Notes: generated by a model not told the origin, from the sequence alone. DNA of 49,361 bases from Nitrospiraceae bacterium UBA2166 (GCA_002328825.1 DCWI01000062.1:3556-52916), one strand, 5' to 3'; counted from the stretch's first letter, positions 28,842 to 38,546 are shown. Program-made: numbers and translations.

Positions 28842-29552
28842 TCAAGAACTCTCCCACCGTACCAAGCCTTCATACACCACTTGTGCAGCACACCGTGTTT
28901 CGTCGACGATCTCTGGCGGATCATGGTCAACGGAAACATTTTCAATAGTATCAAGCACCTCCTCCTCAGTAAGTGGACCGGCGGGAAGCGCATCGACTAC
29001 TCGTTTCACAAATTCCACTACATCAGATGTTCCGCCCATGAGGTTTCTAACCAATTCCATCAACGGCACTTCTATTCTCTCTCGAGTGACTGGACCCCAA
29101 ACATCACACACACCAACATTTTCCAGCGAGAGTGCGTTTAAATAAGGACTGTCCTCACCATGCTCACGTTGCACCGCACCAAAGACTTTGCGAATACGAA
29201 TGGCGAGTGCCTCTAACTGCCGGGCCTTAGCTCGTATCTGCGGACCCTCAATCTTGTCATCCTTCAGACTAAGAAGGCCCGTGCTTAACCTGAGCAACCC
29301 AGTAGCCATAAATTCGACGTACTCCAACGTCAAAGGCCGTTGCCGCAATGTCATAGACCTCAAATGTCGCTGTTCAGAAGAATCATCATGAACAATCAAC
29401 GCATTAGGTTTGCTATATTCACGCGCCGAAAACTCATCCTCCGTGGTAGAATAATATACTCCGACTCCTTCACGCACAGCCCTCGCAACACTTTCCAGTA
29501 CTCGTCGCTTAAATTCTCCTACTGAAAGGGAATATTCCTTAGCCACGGGCAC
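28842..29552 (-). CDS. Conserved-looking soluble protein of unknown function
   Basis: A 236-aa protein starting at GTG 29550-29552 with AGGA just upstream. It has no signal peptide or membrane segment, is rich in charged residues and predicted mostly helical in its C-terminal two thirds. A basic N-terminal region (VGEFKRRVLESVARAVREG) is followed by VYYSTTEDEFSAREYSKPN, RHLRSMTLRQRPLTLEYVEF and a helical block with RAKARQLEALAIRIRKVF. I do not recognise a family. It sits upstream of tatA on the same strand with a 175-nt gap, divergent from leuS. Confidence 0.72.
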   Translation of the reverse strand: MPVAKEYSLSVGEFKRRVLESVARAVREGVGVYYSTTEDEFSAREYSKPNALIVHDDSSEQRHLRSMTLRQRPLTLEYVEFMATGLLRLSTGLLSLKDDKIEGPQIRAKARQLEALAIRIRKVFGAVQREHGEDSPYLNALSLENVGVCDVWGPVTRERIEVPLMELVRNLMGGTSDVVEFVKRVVDALPAGPLTEEEVLDTIENVSVDHDPPEIVDETRCAAQVVYEGLVRWESS

Positions 29553-30160
29553 AATCCTGGAAGGTACAACAATAACTCCCGCGTATACTCATAAACATAC
29601 AAACACTCAACATCAAAAACTATCAACACCGAAATCATGCCCACTACAACTCAAAAGAACCAGGCATTTGAAAATGGCCTATGTAATATTTGTAGTCATT
29701 AGAGAAAATTGCTGCTCCAGAAAAGATTGTTTTGTTCTTTACTTTACCATCCTGATGAAAAGGAAGGGATCTAGGAACACGCGTGCATACATGAACACTC
29801 AACACCATATTGTGGGAGAGCTAGGCAACAGACTGAATAAGCGTATCTATAAGAGGCCACTTATTACAGAATCTATTTTCGTGCCATGTCTGTGCTAAAA
29901 AGTTCTTAGCGGTGATGGTATCAAATACATCATTCCATCGTCACCCCCAGCCATCCTAGGATCTAACTTTGAGCATATCCATCCTGAACTTGTCCCTCGT
30001 CATAACCTATGCTAGATTGCTCCTCAGAGCAAACAAGAGACAAAGCCCTCCACAACAAAACGACGGCAGACTCAGAAACAGATCATGGTTTCTGTTCATT
30101 CGCCCTTCTCCACCAACACAGGGGACTATCGGGGAATCAGAGTTTTTCACCATTATAAAA
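29553..30160. other. Long intergenic region upstream of leuS
   Basis: About 600 nt between the divergent gene at 29552 and the leuS ATG. The leuS frame stays open leftward to 29969, but the added residues show no similarity to LeuS. The stretch holds a sigma70-like promoter (29990-30018) and, in the leader, a 7-bp stem CAGAAAC (30073-30079) with GTTTCTG (30088-30094). I see no tRNA or gene in 29553-29980. Confidence 0.5.
29990..30018 (+). promoter_or_regulatory. Candidate sigma70 promoter for leuS
   Basis: TTGTCC (29990-29995) and TAGATT (30013-30018) separated by 17 nt. It would give a leader of roughly 135 nt before the leuS ATG. Confidence 0.45.
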
Positions 30161-32770
30161 ATGAAATATGATCCTCAAATAATTGAAGCCCGATGGCAAG
30201 CTTACTGGGCCAAACATGGCACATTCAATGTCGAGGACAATCCCAGTCAGCCAAAATACTACTGCCTTGAGATGTTTCCCTATCCATCGGGACGCATTCA
30301 CATGGGACACGTCCGAAACTATACGATTGGAGACGTTCTTGCAAGATTTCATCGGATGAATGGATTTAACGTTCTCCATCCAATGGGGTGGGATGCCTTC
30401 GGATTGCCTGCCGAAAATACCGCAATAGAGCAAAACATCCATCCAGTCGAATGGACTCAGACCAATATTACCTCTATGCGCACTCAATTGAAGCGCATTG
30501 GCCTCTCATATGACTGGACTAGAGAAATCGCGACCTGTAATCCATCTTATTACAAATGGAACCAGTGGATATTTCTCAAAATGTATCAACGCGGTCTAGC
30601 CTATAAAAAGCGTTCTCCGGTCAACTGGTGCGAATCATGTAAAACCGTCCTTGCCAACGAACAAGTGATCAACAATCTCTGCTGGCGCTGTTCCTCTGAG
30701 GTGTTTCCCAAAGAACTTGATCAATGGTTTTTCAAAATCACCGCCTATGCTGAGGAACTCCTCTCATCCTGTGACTCCCTTACGGGATGGCCACAACGTG
30801 TCTTGGCCATGCAACGGCATTGGATCGGAAAAAGCGAAGGCATTGAAGTTGATTTCAAAGTTGTTGATGCTTCTCCTAATCTCCAACCAATCCGTATTTT
30901 TACTACACGCCCAGATACAATTTTCGGTGCAACATTTATAAGCGTAGCACCTGAATCTCCCTTAGTTGACCTATTGATCAAAGGCAAAAATAACGAGCAA
31001 GAGATTCGCGAATTTGTGACTCGTATCAGTCGTCAAGATCGCAGCACTCGCACTGAAACCAGTTCAGAAAAAGAAGGACTGTTCACCGGATGTTATGCCA
31101 AAAATCCATTGACAGGTGATGCGATTCCAATTTGGATTGCTAATTTCGTGCTTTATGAATATGGGACGGGCGCAATCATGGCCGTTCCAGCACATGACCA
31201 GAGGGATTTCGAGTTCGCACAACAGTACAAACTCCCCATACGACTTGTCATCCAAAATCCATCTGGCACCCTCGACCCTGACAATCTCACAGAGGCGTAT
31301 ACTCAAGAAGAAGGATATCTCGTTAACTCGAATAATTTTTCTACCCTTCCTGTTAAAGAAGGGAAGAGCAGAATCACTCGCTGGATTGAAGAGAAAGAAC
31401 ATGGAACAAAAATAATTCACTATCGCCTTCGTGATTGGGGCGTGTCTCGACAGCGCTATTGGGGAACCCCAATTCCAATGATTATCTGCAAAAACTGTGG
31501 TCTACTCCCCGTGCCAGAACAGGACTTACCTGTAGTACTCCCTTTAGATGTTCCATTTACTGGAAAAGGGGGTTCGCCACTCGAAGACATTGCTGAGTTT
31601 TCCCACATCACCTGCCCGAATTGCGGAAATCAAGCCACACGAGAATCCGATACAATGGACACCTTTGTAGATTCCTCATGGTACTTTTTGCGCTACACTT
31701 CGCCTCACCAACAAGATCTTCCAGTCAATCCAACTGCAAGTGACCGTTGGATGGCAGTCGATCAGTATATAGGAGGAATCGAACACGCGGTTTTGCATCT
31801 CCTGTATGCACGGTTTTTCACCAAAGTTCTTCGAGATCTCGGACTGATTACCGTGAGTGAACCATTTGCCAATCTACTCACGCAAGGTATGGTGTGCAAG
31901 GAGACCTACCACTGCCCAAAACACGGTTTTATCCTACCAAGTGATGCGACCGACACTCACCATTGTACGCACTGCGCCAGCACTGTTTCAGTTGGGCGAA
32001 TCGAAAAAATGTCCAAGTCAAAAAAGAACATTATCGACCCTGAAGCTTTGATCAGCCGATATGGAGCAGACACAGCCAGACTCTTTTCGCTCTTTGCCGC
32101 ACCTCCAGAAAAAGACTTGGAGTGGAGCGATGACGGAGTCGAAGGTGCAGCACGATTCCTCAATCGTGTTTGGCGTCTTGTCTCTGAGTATTCAGAGGTT
32201 CTTAAGAGTCTAGATCCAAATTTCGTGCAAGACATGGTCAATGAGATGCCGCAAGCATCACGCAATTTACGCCGTCAGGTCCATCATCGCATCTGCAAAG
32301 TAACACAAGACATCAAACGTGAATTCCAATTTAACACCGCTATTAGCGCTATTATGGAACTTGTCAATATACTATATGCATTTGGATTCCCTATAACCAC
32401 CACAATTAAGAAAAACTCGAAAACTCTTGGAGTCATGAAAGAAGCGATTAATGCGCTGATAATGCTCTTGTCACCATTTACCCCTCACATCGCTGAAGAA
32501 ATGTGGGCCGCATTGGGTAATGATTCACATGTTCTTCATTCTTCATGGCCACAATATGATCCCACGCTCCTTCAGGAAGAACCTTTGACAATTATTCTTC
32601 AAGTCAACGGAAAAACTCGAGGAAAGCTTGAGGGCATTTCTCATGACTGGACGAAAGAACAAGTTGTTGAAAAGGCACGAAAAGAACCAAAAATGGATTC
32701 TTGGCTACAAGGAAAGACAACTCGCAAGGTGATTTATGTGGAACACAGACTCGTTAATTTCGTTATCTAG
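30161..32770 (+). CDS. leuS: Leucyl-tRNA synthetase
   Basis: Charges tRNA-Leu. I start at ATG 30161 because family homology begins with [15 protein letters not shown]; from there it is 869 aa, the usual bacterial length. The class I signatures are [16 protein letters not shown] (HIGH variant HMGH) and KMSKSKKN. The editing domain is present in the middle with [12 protein letters not shown] and ERDFEFA-like [11 protein letters not shown]. Cysteine pairs in CESCKT / CWRC and CKNC / CPNC are zinc-binding-like and common in LeuS. The catalytic DSSWYFLRY is intact. It is followed at once by lptE. Confidence 0.98.
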   Translation: MKYDPQIIEARWQAYWAKHGTFNVEDNPSQPKYYCLEMFPYPSGRIHMGHVRNYTIGDVLARFHRMNGFNVLHPMGWDAFGLPAENTAIEQNIHPVEWTQTNITSMRTQLKRIGLSYDWTREIATCNPSYYKWNQWIFLKMYQRGLAYKKRSPVNWCESCKTVLANEQVINNLCWRCSSEVFPKELDQWFFKITAYAEELLSSCDSLTGWPQRVLAMQRHWIGKSEGIEVDFKVVDASPNLQPIRIFTTRPDTIFGATFISVAPESPLVDLLIKGKNNEQEIREFVTRISRQDRSTRTETSSEKEGLFTGCYAKNPLTGDAIPIWIANFVLYEYGTGAIMAVPAHDQRDFEFAQQYKLPIRLVIQNPSGTLDPDNLTEAYTQEEGYLVNSNNFSTLPVKEGKSRITRWIEEKEHGTKIIHYRLRDWGVSRQRYWGTPIPMIICKNCGLLPVPEQDLPVVLPLDVPFTGKGGSPLEDIAEFSHITCPNCGNQATRESDTMDTFVDSSWYFLRYTSPHQQDLPVNPTASDRWMAVDQYIGGIEHAVLHLLYARFFTKVLRDLGLITVSEPFANLLTQGMVCKETYHCPKHGFILPSDATDTHHCTHCASTVSVGRIEKMSKSKKNIIDPEALISRYGADTARLFSLFAAPPEKDLEWSDDGVEGAARFLNRVWRLVSEYSEVLKSLDPNFVQDMVNEMPQASRNLRRQVHHRICKVTQDIKREFQFNTAISAIMELVNILYAFGFPITTTIKKNSKTLGVMKEAINALIMLLSPFTPHIAEEMWAALGNDSHVLHSSWPQYDPTLLQEEPLTIILQVNGKTRGKLEGISHDWTKEQVVEKARKEPKMDSWLQGKTTRKVIYVEHRLVNFVI

Positions 32771-32774
32771 CAAG

Positions 32775-33416
32775 ATGTTAAAAGAGCATGTCTTGAGTTT
32801 TTTTAATAAGGCCGCTAACACCATTCCCCTAAAACCTTCAAAGCCCGGCAATCAATTAGGGCCAAAAACATTGATCATCAAATTTTCTATCATCTTTCTG
32901 TTTATTGCCTCTGGATGCGGCTACCACCTCGGTCACGGAGTGAAAAATCCAACAGGATCAACTCTGTATATCGACGTCCCAATGTTTCAGAACAAAACCA
33001 CTGAACCTAAACTTGGATTCTTGGTCACTCAGAGCATCAAGGACGCAATGTTGAAAACTCCTGGCATTCAAATAGTCAACGATGCGGAGAATGCAGATAT
33101 TGTCCTTCGAGGAAACATCATCCGCTACCGCACACGAACCACAGCGTTTGATCAGCGTGCTGCAACTGAAGAAGATGTAGAACTTTCAATCGTCATTCAA
33201 GCAGAAGACCCTAGTAAAAACGAACCCCTCTGGCGTGAAACAATCAAAGCTAGCGCAGCATTTTACCTAGGCCCAGATTTAACACTAAATCGATCGGTAC
33301 AAGACCGAGCAATCGAGGAAGCTACCGCGTCATTTGCGACTATCCTTGTCGGCCAACTTCTCGACCGACACGAAGCCCAACAACACCACGACAAAAAGAA
33401 TAACGCCAAAAAATAA
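32775..33416 (+). CDS. lptE: LPS-assembly lipoprotein LptE
   Basis: Outer-membrane lipoprotein that plugs LptD and delivers lipopolysaccharide to the surface. The lipobox is IASGCGYHL, with the GCGYHL start of the mature protein typical of LptE. The mature part (about 165 aa) carries TLYIDVPMFQNKTTEPKLG and ADIVLRGNIIRYRTR. From ATG 32775, four bases after the leuS stop, there are 34 residues before the signal helix; TTG 32871 is an alternative that gives a normal short signal peptide. It indicates an LPS-bearing outer membrane. holA follows after 9 nt. Confidence 0.88.
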   Translation: MLKEHVLSFFNKAANTIPLKPSKPGNQLGPKTLIIKFSIIFLFIASGCGYHLGHGVKNPTGSTLYIDVPMFQNKTTEPKLGFLVTQSIKDAMLKTPGIQIVNDAENADIVLRGNIIRYRTRTTAFDQRAATEEDVELSIVIQAEDPSKNEPLWRETIKASAAFYLGPDLTLNRSVQDRAIEEATASFATILVGQLLDRHEAQQHHDKKNNAKK

Positions 33417-33425
33417 GGCATTATC

Positions 33426-34460
33426 GTGGCCATCCCGCAACAGAAGACAACACCTCACGCGTTTCTTTCACAAATACAAAAAGGCACCCCATCACCAGTC
33501 TACCTCTTTCTGGGAGAGGAAAGTTTTTTTCTTGATGCGTGCCTTACTGCACTCAAGAAAACAATAATGCAAGATGCTGAAGAGGCATTTAACTATGATC
33601 TCGTTTTCGGAGAACATACCGATGCGCAGGAAATTATCGCGGTTTGCAGAACCCTACCGATTGCGACATCACATCGCCTTGTAGTGGTGAAACACATTGA
33701 CAAACTTCGTTCCAACTTTTTCGATGCCCTCCAAGCCTACGTACTGGACCCAGTACATAGCACATGCCTAGCATTGATTGGAACCAAACTAGATGGCCGC
33801 AGCAAAGCAGCTCAAACTCTTAAAAAATCTGCAGTTGTGGTTGAATGCACACCATTATCAACTAGAGACATCCCAAGATGGATAAGACAATACAGTTCCA
33901 CCATTGAACTACACATTGATGAACCAAGCATTGCTTTCCTAACGAACGCTTGTGGGCAAGATCTCTATACTGTTAAGCACGAGTTGGATAAGCTTGCAAC
34001 CTACCTTTTGCCTCATACACATGCTTCCCTGACAGATGTTCAGGCAATACTCGCAGCAGAATCAATTGAGTCTGTCTTTGAAATTTGCAATGCTATTGGG
34101 CGCCACGACCAAGCTTCTGCTCTACACGTTATGCGAGCTACAATTGAAGCAGGTGAGCCTCCATTACGACTCCTCGCACTCCTCGCCACTCAGTTTCGCC
34201 AACTCTGGAAAATAAAATCATTAGCACAGAGTACAAATAAACCAAACCTCTCCTCTGATACATTGGCAAAGACTGTCGGCATTTCATCATTCCGCGTAAG
34301 ATCCCTACTAGCACAGGTGGGGCAATTCACTACTAGTGACCTGCGGACTGCCTTTGAAAAAATTGCTTCAGCTGATTCCCGCCTGAAAGGATTTGGTGGA
34401 CAGACACCCATGATTATTCTCGATGTCCTCGTAATTGCCCTATGTCGTCGAACGACATAA
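33426..34460 (+). CDS. holA: DNA polymerase III delta subunit
   Basis: Clamp-loader subunit that opens the beta sliding clamp. The 344-aa product starts at GTG 33426 (no in-frame ATG fits better). It has the AAA+-like N-terminal domain with VYLFLGEESFFLDACLTAL and SHRLVVVKHIDKL, the collar-type C-terminal domain with FGGQTPMIILDVLVIAL, and a middle region ESIESVFEICNAIGR, all seen in HolA. It follows lptE in the common leuS-lptE-holA-rpsT order; rpsT is convergent. Confidence 0.94.
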   Translation: MAIPQQKTTPHAFLSQIQKGTPSPVYLFLGEESFFLDACLTALKKTIMQDAEEAFNYDLVFGEHTDAQEIIAVCRTLPIATSHRLVVVKHIDKLRSNFFDALQAYVLDPVHSTCLALIGTKLDGRSKAAQTLKKSAVVVECTPLSTRDIPRWIRQYSSTIELHIDEPSIAFLTNACGQDLYTVKHELDKLATYLLPHTHASLTDVQAILAAESIESVFEICNAIGRHDQASALHVMRATIEAGEPPLRLLALLATQFRQLWKIKSLAQSTNKPNLSSDTLAKTVGISSFRVRSLLAQVGQFTTSDLRTAFEKIASADSRLKGFGGQTPMIILDVLVIALCRRTT

Positions 34461-34489
34461 ACCAAAGGCAGGATGCTATAAGAAAAGCC

Positions 34490-34768
34490 CTAGCTCGACG
34501 ACGGAGTCAACGCATTTGCCGCCCGCGCAAGACGCGATAATCGTCGAGATGCAGTATTTCGATGAATGACCCCTTTTGATGCTGCCTTGTGTAGGGCAGC
34601 CTGAGCCGCATGAAGCTGTGTTTTTACCGCATCCCCGTCTTTCTCCTGGATAGCAGTACGAGCTTTCTTAACAACCCCTTTGACCCTCGAGAGAACAGCC
34701 TTGTTTCGAAGACGACGCTGCTCAGCCTGCCTAGCACGCTTAATTGTCGATGTATGAACTACTGGCAT
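34490..34768 (-). CDS. rpsT: 30S ribosomal protein S20
   Basis: Primary 16S rRNA-binding protein of the small subunit. The 92-aa, highly basic helical protein shows KRARQAEQRRLRNKAVLSR near the N-terminus and KGVIHRNTASRRLSRLAR near the C-terminus, both S20 signatures. GGAAAGGAT precedes the ATG as ribosome binding site. It converges with holA, 29 nt apart, and lies 71 nt downstream of moaA. Confidence 0.97.
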   Translation of the reverse strand: MPVVHTSTIKRARQAEQRRLRNKAVLSRVKGVVKKARTAIQEKDGDAVKTQLHAAQAALHKAASKGVIHRNTASRRLSRLARAANALTPSSS

Positions 34769-34839
34769 TAGGTATCCTTTCCATTATCTCTCGCACCTGT
34801 TACTGCTGATGCATGCACTTTAATATATTGTTTTATCGC

Positions 34840-35853
34840 CTACCCACCCAATGTGATCATTTCTATTTTTTTCTGCTGTCGCGGATTATACCCTTCTGAA
34901 GAGTTAAGTGCCTCCAACCGTTCGTCTGAGTACCGATCTGATCGTTTTCCCCAAACCGATGTGATGACCTCGGAAACGGCCTCATCTGTTACACCACTCC
35001 GCAGCATCGTCTTGAGATCAAAGCCATCGTTTGAGAACAAGCACGTTACGAGTTTCCCATCAGCAGTTAAACGAACTCGTGTACAATGAGTGCAGAACGG
35101 TTCAGTCACTGATGCAATAAATCCTATATCTCCACGCCGATCTAGAAACTCATATTGCATAGCTGGATCGCTGGGTTTCTCACGGTCTCCATTGTGCATA
35201 GGATACACAGATTGAATCCGTTCAAATATTTCATTCTTAGAGACAATCTTACTCGAACTCCATGCGTTTGCATTCCCTACATCCATATACTCAATAAACC
35301 GTAATGAAAATCCATGTTCCCGACAGAATTCCACCATCGAGATGATCTCGTCATCGTTGACACCGCGCTCCACAACCATATTAATCTTAATTGGCGTAAA
35401 ACCGCACGCTTTTGCAGCAAAAACTCCATTGAGCACTTTTGTCAAATCATCTCGTTTGGTTACTCTTTTAAATTTTTCCTCATCTAATGTATCTAAACTG
35501 ATATTGATACGACTTAAACCCGCAGAACGAAGGGCGGCAGACTTCTCGACCAATCTAGATGCGTTCGTAGTCAAACAAACGTCGGAAAGGCCAGGTACCT
35601 CACCAAGCTGCATAATCAGACTTTCAAGTTGAGAGCGCAAGAGCGGTTCCCCTCCTGTCAACCTCACCTTACTTACACCTAACTGAACAAAGAGGCGCGT
35701 AAGTCGAGTAATTTCTTCGAAGGTAAGAAGTTCTTCTCGGTCAATCCAAGTATACTCATCGAATGGCATACAATACGTACACCTAAAATTGCATCTATCA
35801 GTGACAGAAATTCTGAGATCCGAAAGTCTCCTATGATAGAAATCCGTAAGCAT
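34840..35853 (-). CDS. moaA: GTP 3',8-cyclase (molybdenum cofactor synthesis)
   Basis: Radical SAM enzyme converting GTP to 3',8-cyclo-GTP, the first step of molybdopterin synthesis. I start at ATG 35853, which overlaps the moaD-moaE stop by one base (TGATG); a GTG at 35874 would add seven residues. The 337-aa product has the radical-SAM cluster CNFRCTYC, RLTGGEPLLR, and the C-terminal second cluster CTHCTRVRLTADGKLVTC. It ends TLGG, the C-terminal Gly-Gly that the family needs. It is the third gene of moaC-moaDE-moaA. Confidence 0.96.
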   Translation of the reverse strand: MLTDFYHRRLSDLRISVTDRCNFRCTYCMPFDEYTWIDREELLTFEEITRLTRLFVQLGVSKVRLTGGEPLLRSQLESLIMQLGEVPGLSDVCLTTNASRLVEKSAALRSAGLSRINISLDTLDEEKFKRVTKRDDLTKVLNGVFAAKACGFTPIKINMVVERGVNDDEIISMVEFCREHGFSLRFIEYMDVGNANAWSSSKIVSKNEIFERIQSVYPMHNGDREKPSDPAMQYEFLDRRGDIGFIASVTEPFCTHCTRVRLTADGKLVTCLFSNDGFDLKTMLRSGVTDEAVSEVITSVWGKRSDRYSDERLEALNSSEGYNPRQQKKIEMITLGG

Positions 35854-36554
35854 CACGGGTGCTGCTCCACCCACACTTCCCCAGTGGAAGTTTTCTCAAG
35901 TTTCCAAATAGGAGTGATTTGCTTCAGTTCATCGATACACCACTGACAGGCTTTGAATGCATCCGCTCTGTGTTCGGCACCGACAACAATCAACACAATG
36001 TTCTCACCAATATCAATGTCCCCATAGCGATGAATAATTAGAACCTCACGGATATCAAATCGCGTAAGAGCACACTCACGAATTTTTCGTAGTGTTTTCT
36101 GTGCCATCCCTTCATAGTACTCGAACGTAATTCTCGACACATCCCTCCCTTGAGAGCGTTCCCGTGCAATCCCCAAAAACACATTGATTCCACCAATCAT
36201 CTTGGAGCTGTTTCGAACACGATCGATTTCCTGATCAACGGAAAAACTTTCCCGCTGTACGCGAACCAACACAGACTCACCTTCTGCAAGAGAGAGAGTG
36301 TCCATCCCTCCTGCAAAGGGAGGAAGAAGCGCAACTTCATCCTCGGGATGAATAGTCATTTCATCCGTTGCAATCTCGTGATTTACTGAAATCATCACCT
36401 TATTCTCTCGAATAAGCTCTCCAAGTTGAGGAAATTTGTCCGTAAGTTCGCATACAAGATCTTTAACCGAACGATTCTTTTGGCTAGCCGGCCACACCAC
36501 CTCGTCCGTCCCTCCGGCAAGGTCCTTCAATATCCCAAATAACTTAATTGTCAT
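35853..36554 (-). CDS. Fused MoaD-MoaE: molybdopterin synthase small and large subunits in one chain
   Basis: Molybdopterin synthase adds the dithiolene sulfurs. Residues 1-83 are MoaD (ubiquitin-like, ending VALLPPFAGG), residues 84-233 are MoaE, with GGINVFLGIARERSQG, HRYGDIDIGE, AEHRADAFKACQWCIDELKQ and the active-site lysines in LKQITPIWKLEKT, ending TGEVWVEQHP. MoaD normally needs a free C-terminal Gly-Gly for thiocarboxylation; here it is buried at 82-83 with Met84 next. Comparable MoaX fusions in mycobacteria are processed at that point. An internal ATG at 36305 has AGGAGG one base upstream, probably too close to serve. Start ATG 36554 is 2 nt past moaC. Confidence 0.95.
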   Translation of the reverse strand: MTIKLFGILKDLAGGTDEVVWPASQKNRSVKDLVCELTDKFPQLGELIRENKVMISVNHEIATDEMTIHPEDEVALLPPFAGGMDTLSLAEGESVLVRVQRESFSVDQEIDRVRNSSKMIGGINVFLGIARERSQGRDVSRITFEYYEGMAQKTLRKIRECALTRFDIREVLIIHRYGDIDIGENIVLIVVGAEHRADAFKACQWCIDELKQITPIWKLEKTSTGEVWVEQHP

Positions 36555-36556
36555 TA

Positions 36557-37102
36557 CTACTCATCACAATTCCCAACCACAATCGACGCGCTATGCTCTC
36601 GCATCGACGATCGTAGATAGGTCCCTGATTTCCCGCCATCTTTGGACTGCAAACATACATCAGTAACTGTCATTCCACGATCAATCGCCTTGCACATATC
36701 ATAAATTGTAAGCGCCGCTACAGAAACTGCAGTCATGGCCTCCATTTCTACGCCAGTTTGACCAGTTGTTTTGACTTCTGCAGTAATTAAAACATTGCAG
36801 AGCCCATCTGCGTTTGGTATCTCATCCTGTTTGAATGTCATATTGACACTCGTAATCAGCAGCGGATGACACATGGGAATGAGGTTGGGCGTTTGTTTTG
36901 CTCCCAGAATCCCCGCGACTTGCGCAACAGCCAATACATCACCTTTAGCAATCTTAGCACTCTGAATTCTGACAAGAGTCTCAGGTTGCATGAGAACGCG
37001 AGCCTGCGCCATTGCAGTTCGCGGAGTCATTGCCTTTGAACCCACGTCTACCATCCTGGCTCTGCCATCAGAATTTAAGTGTGTCAAATCGTCCATATTC
37101 AT
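36557..37102 (-). CDS. moaC: Cyclic pyranopterin monophosphate synthase
   Basis: Acts after MoaA to form cyclic pyranopterin monophosphate. From ATG 37102 the product is 181 aa (GTG 37111 would add three). Family motifs: [30 protein letters not shown], and [20 protein letters not shown] with [20 protein letters not shown]. No clear ribosome binding site is visible; the leader from the promoter would be only about 20 nt. First gene of the moaC-moaDE-moaA operon. moaB, moeA and mobA are not in the window. Confidence 0.95.
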   Translation of the reverse strand: MNMDDLTHLNSDGRARMVDVGSKAMTPRTAMAQARVLMQPETLVRIQSAKIAKGDVLAVAQVAGILGAKQTPNLIPMCHPLLITSVNMTFKQDEIPNADGLCNVLITAEVKTTGQTGVEMEAMTAVSVAALTIYDMCKAIDRGMTVTDVCLQSKDGGKSGTYLRSSMREHSASIVVGNCDE

Positions 37103-37131
37103 GGGTTGCACATAAAATTATTAAAGTTTGC

Positions 37132-37161
37132 ATTATAAAAGGAGGTAAGATTTTCTGTCAA
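37132..37161 (-). promoter_or_regulatory. Consensus sigma70 promoter of the moaC operon
   Basis: On the minus strand TTGACA (37156-37161) and TATAAT (37132-37137), both perfect, are 18 nt apart, immediately upstream of moaC. The architecture is the same as the gpsA promoter. Confidence 0.75.
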
Positions 37162-37241
37162 ATTAGTCAGCTCACACGAAGATTTCCTTGACACACACAA
37201 AGCAGCATCCGTACGCTTGAGAATCACGTTGAGGGGATGAG

Positions 37242-37514
37242 ATGGAACATTTACCTGATTTCACTATGCCAGATGCCAAATGTACAGCGGATGCGGAACT
37301 AGATCTTAGAGGCGTTATGTGCCCGTTTAATTTTGTTAAAACCAAGCTTCGGCTGGAAAGCATGGAGGACGGTGCTATTCTCATTGTTGACATTGATCAT
37401 GGCGAACCATTGAAAAGCGTACCTACAAGTATTGAGATGGAGGGGCATACCATTCTCAAGATCGAGTTATTGGAATCTTTCGCACAACTCTGGGTACAAA
37501 AACGAATATCCTAG
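37242..37514 (+). CDS. TusA/SirA-like sulfur carrier protein with CPFN motif
   Basis: A 90-aa soluble protein of the TusA fold: LDLRGVMCPFNFVKTKLRLE, with the reactive cysteine at residue 27, then MEDGAILIVDIDHGEPLKSV and GHTILKIELLE. The usual CPxP is CPFN here; the cysteine remains. TusA proteins relay sulfane sulfur to tRNA thiolation, Moco synthesis or other acceptors. GAGGGG precedes the ATG. It is divergent from the moaC operon, which suggests, without proving, a sulfur-supply role for molybdopterin synthase. A weak promoter begins at TTGACA 37188-37193. Confidence 0.85.
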   Translation: MEHLPDFTMPDAKCTADAELDLRGVMCPFNFVKTKLRLESMEDGAILIVDIDHGEPLKSVPTSIEMEGHTILKIELLESFAQLWVQKRIS

Positions 37515-38242
37515 CTGGCCACTTCTGCTGCTACCAATAACGTCATTTCCCCTTTAAGATTACGCGTTTCAACACAACAAATAAGATCATCGATTGTCCC
37601 CCGGATGATCTCTTCAAACTTTTTAGTCAACTCACGCGCAAGCACAGCACGCCTAGCACCCATTACAGTTTTTATATCGACGAGTGTTTTCTCCAGACGA
37701 TGCGGAGACTCGAAAATAATAAGGGTATATCCCTCTTTTTTGAGTACATCTAATCGTTTTAACCTTGCTGTACGACGCCTCGGAAGAAACCCCTCAAATA
37801 GAAACTTATCACTCGGCAAACCGGAAACTGATAAAGCCGCCAACACTGCAGACGCTCCAGGAAGCGGAACAACCTTGATACCACTTAGCACACACCGGGT
37901 AATGAGAAAGTACCCAGGATCAGAAATGACAGGCGTGCCTGCGTCGGATACCAAGGCAATATCTTGTCCATCTTGAAGCCGCTGAAGAAGAAGTGGAGTC
38001 TTGTGCTCTTTATTAAAGTCGTGATAACTGGTGAGAGTTGCGGAAATTTCATAATTATTTAAAAGCTTCTGAGTGTGCCGCGTATCCTCTGCTGCAACAA
38101 TCCTTACTTCCTTAAGAATACGAAGAGCCCGCAGGGTAATATCCTCGAGATTCCCAATCGGCGTACTAACAATATAAAGCACGCCAGTAGAAGATTCCTC
38201 ATTGTAATCTTCTTTAATCTCCCTCCGGTTCAGCTCCTCCAT
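37511..38242 (-). CDS. rsmI: 16S rRNA 2'-O-ribose C1402 methyltransferase
   Basis: SAM-dependent ribose methylation of 16S C1402 in the P-site region. From ATG 38242 the product is 243 aa (an in-frame ATG at 38263 and TTG at 38317 are further upstream). Motifs: VLYIVSTPIGNLEDITLRAL, AAEDTRHTQKLL, LVSDAGTPVISDPGY, VPLPGASAVLAALSVSGLP, and FESPHRLEKTL. It overlaps the tusA-like gene by 4 nt on the opposite strand. The proposed small gene ending at 38214 overlaps its first codons. Confidence 0.96.
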   Translation of the reverse strand: MEELNRREIKEDYNEESSTGVLYIVSTPIGNLEDITLRALRILKEVRIVAAEDTRHTQKLLNNYEISATLTSYHDFNKEHKTPLLLQRLQDGQDIALVSDAGTPVISDPGYFLITRCVLSGIKVVPLPGASAVLAALSVSGLPSDKFLFEGFLPRRRTARLKRLDVLKKEGYTLIIFESPHRLEKTLVDIKTVMGARRAVLARELTKKFEEIIRGTIDDLICCVETRNLKGEMTLLVAAEVAS

Positions 38243-38369
38243 GCTGATGCGTGACTTTTTCTTCATCGAAGAGTTCACGCATGACTTGTTCCGTGTCTTC
38301 TGAGTCATCTGAAACAATAGGTAGTTCTCGTTGCCACAAAGGCTTTTTCTCTCCAGGCAATTCTTTCAT
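38214..38369 (-). CDS. Probable small acidic protein coupled to rsmI
   Basis: A 51-aa frame opens at ATG 38367-38369, preceded four bases upstream by AAAGGGGG, and ends TAA at 38214-38216. The product begins MKELPGEKKPLWQREL and is acidic in the middle (SDDSEDTEQVMRELFDEE). It overlaps the rsmI start by 29 nt in another frame, a layout typical of translational coupling. I know no family for it. Both the RBS and the tight coupling argue for a real gene; homologs are not known to me. Confidence 0.5.
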   Translation of the reverse strand: MKELPGEKKPLWQRELPIVSDDSEDTEQVMRELFDEEKVTHQHGGAEPEGD

Positions 38370-38546
38370 ACTTCCCCCTTTTCACATTACTCACTACGCT
38401 CTTGCACGCACCATTAATGCTCTGTTTGTGAGTTCAAAGTAAAAACACACTTCTCTCCATGTGAAACACGCACACTAAAGCACGTGATGCCAACTTGACT
38501 CACCAACATATTCTTGCCTAGAATAGAGCATGACGGTGCAGAGCAC

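Noticed and set aside
29969..30160. Upstream extension of the leuS frame
   Set aside because: The extra 64 residues are basic and unlike any LeuS, and a promoter-like element lies inside them. The family start at 30161 fits.
38251..38442. Plus-strand ORF opposite the rsmI upstream region
   Set aside because: It is a shadow of the minus-strand small gene, with Ser-rich translation and no ribosome site.
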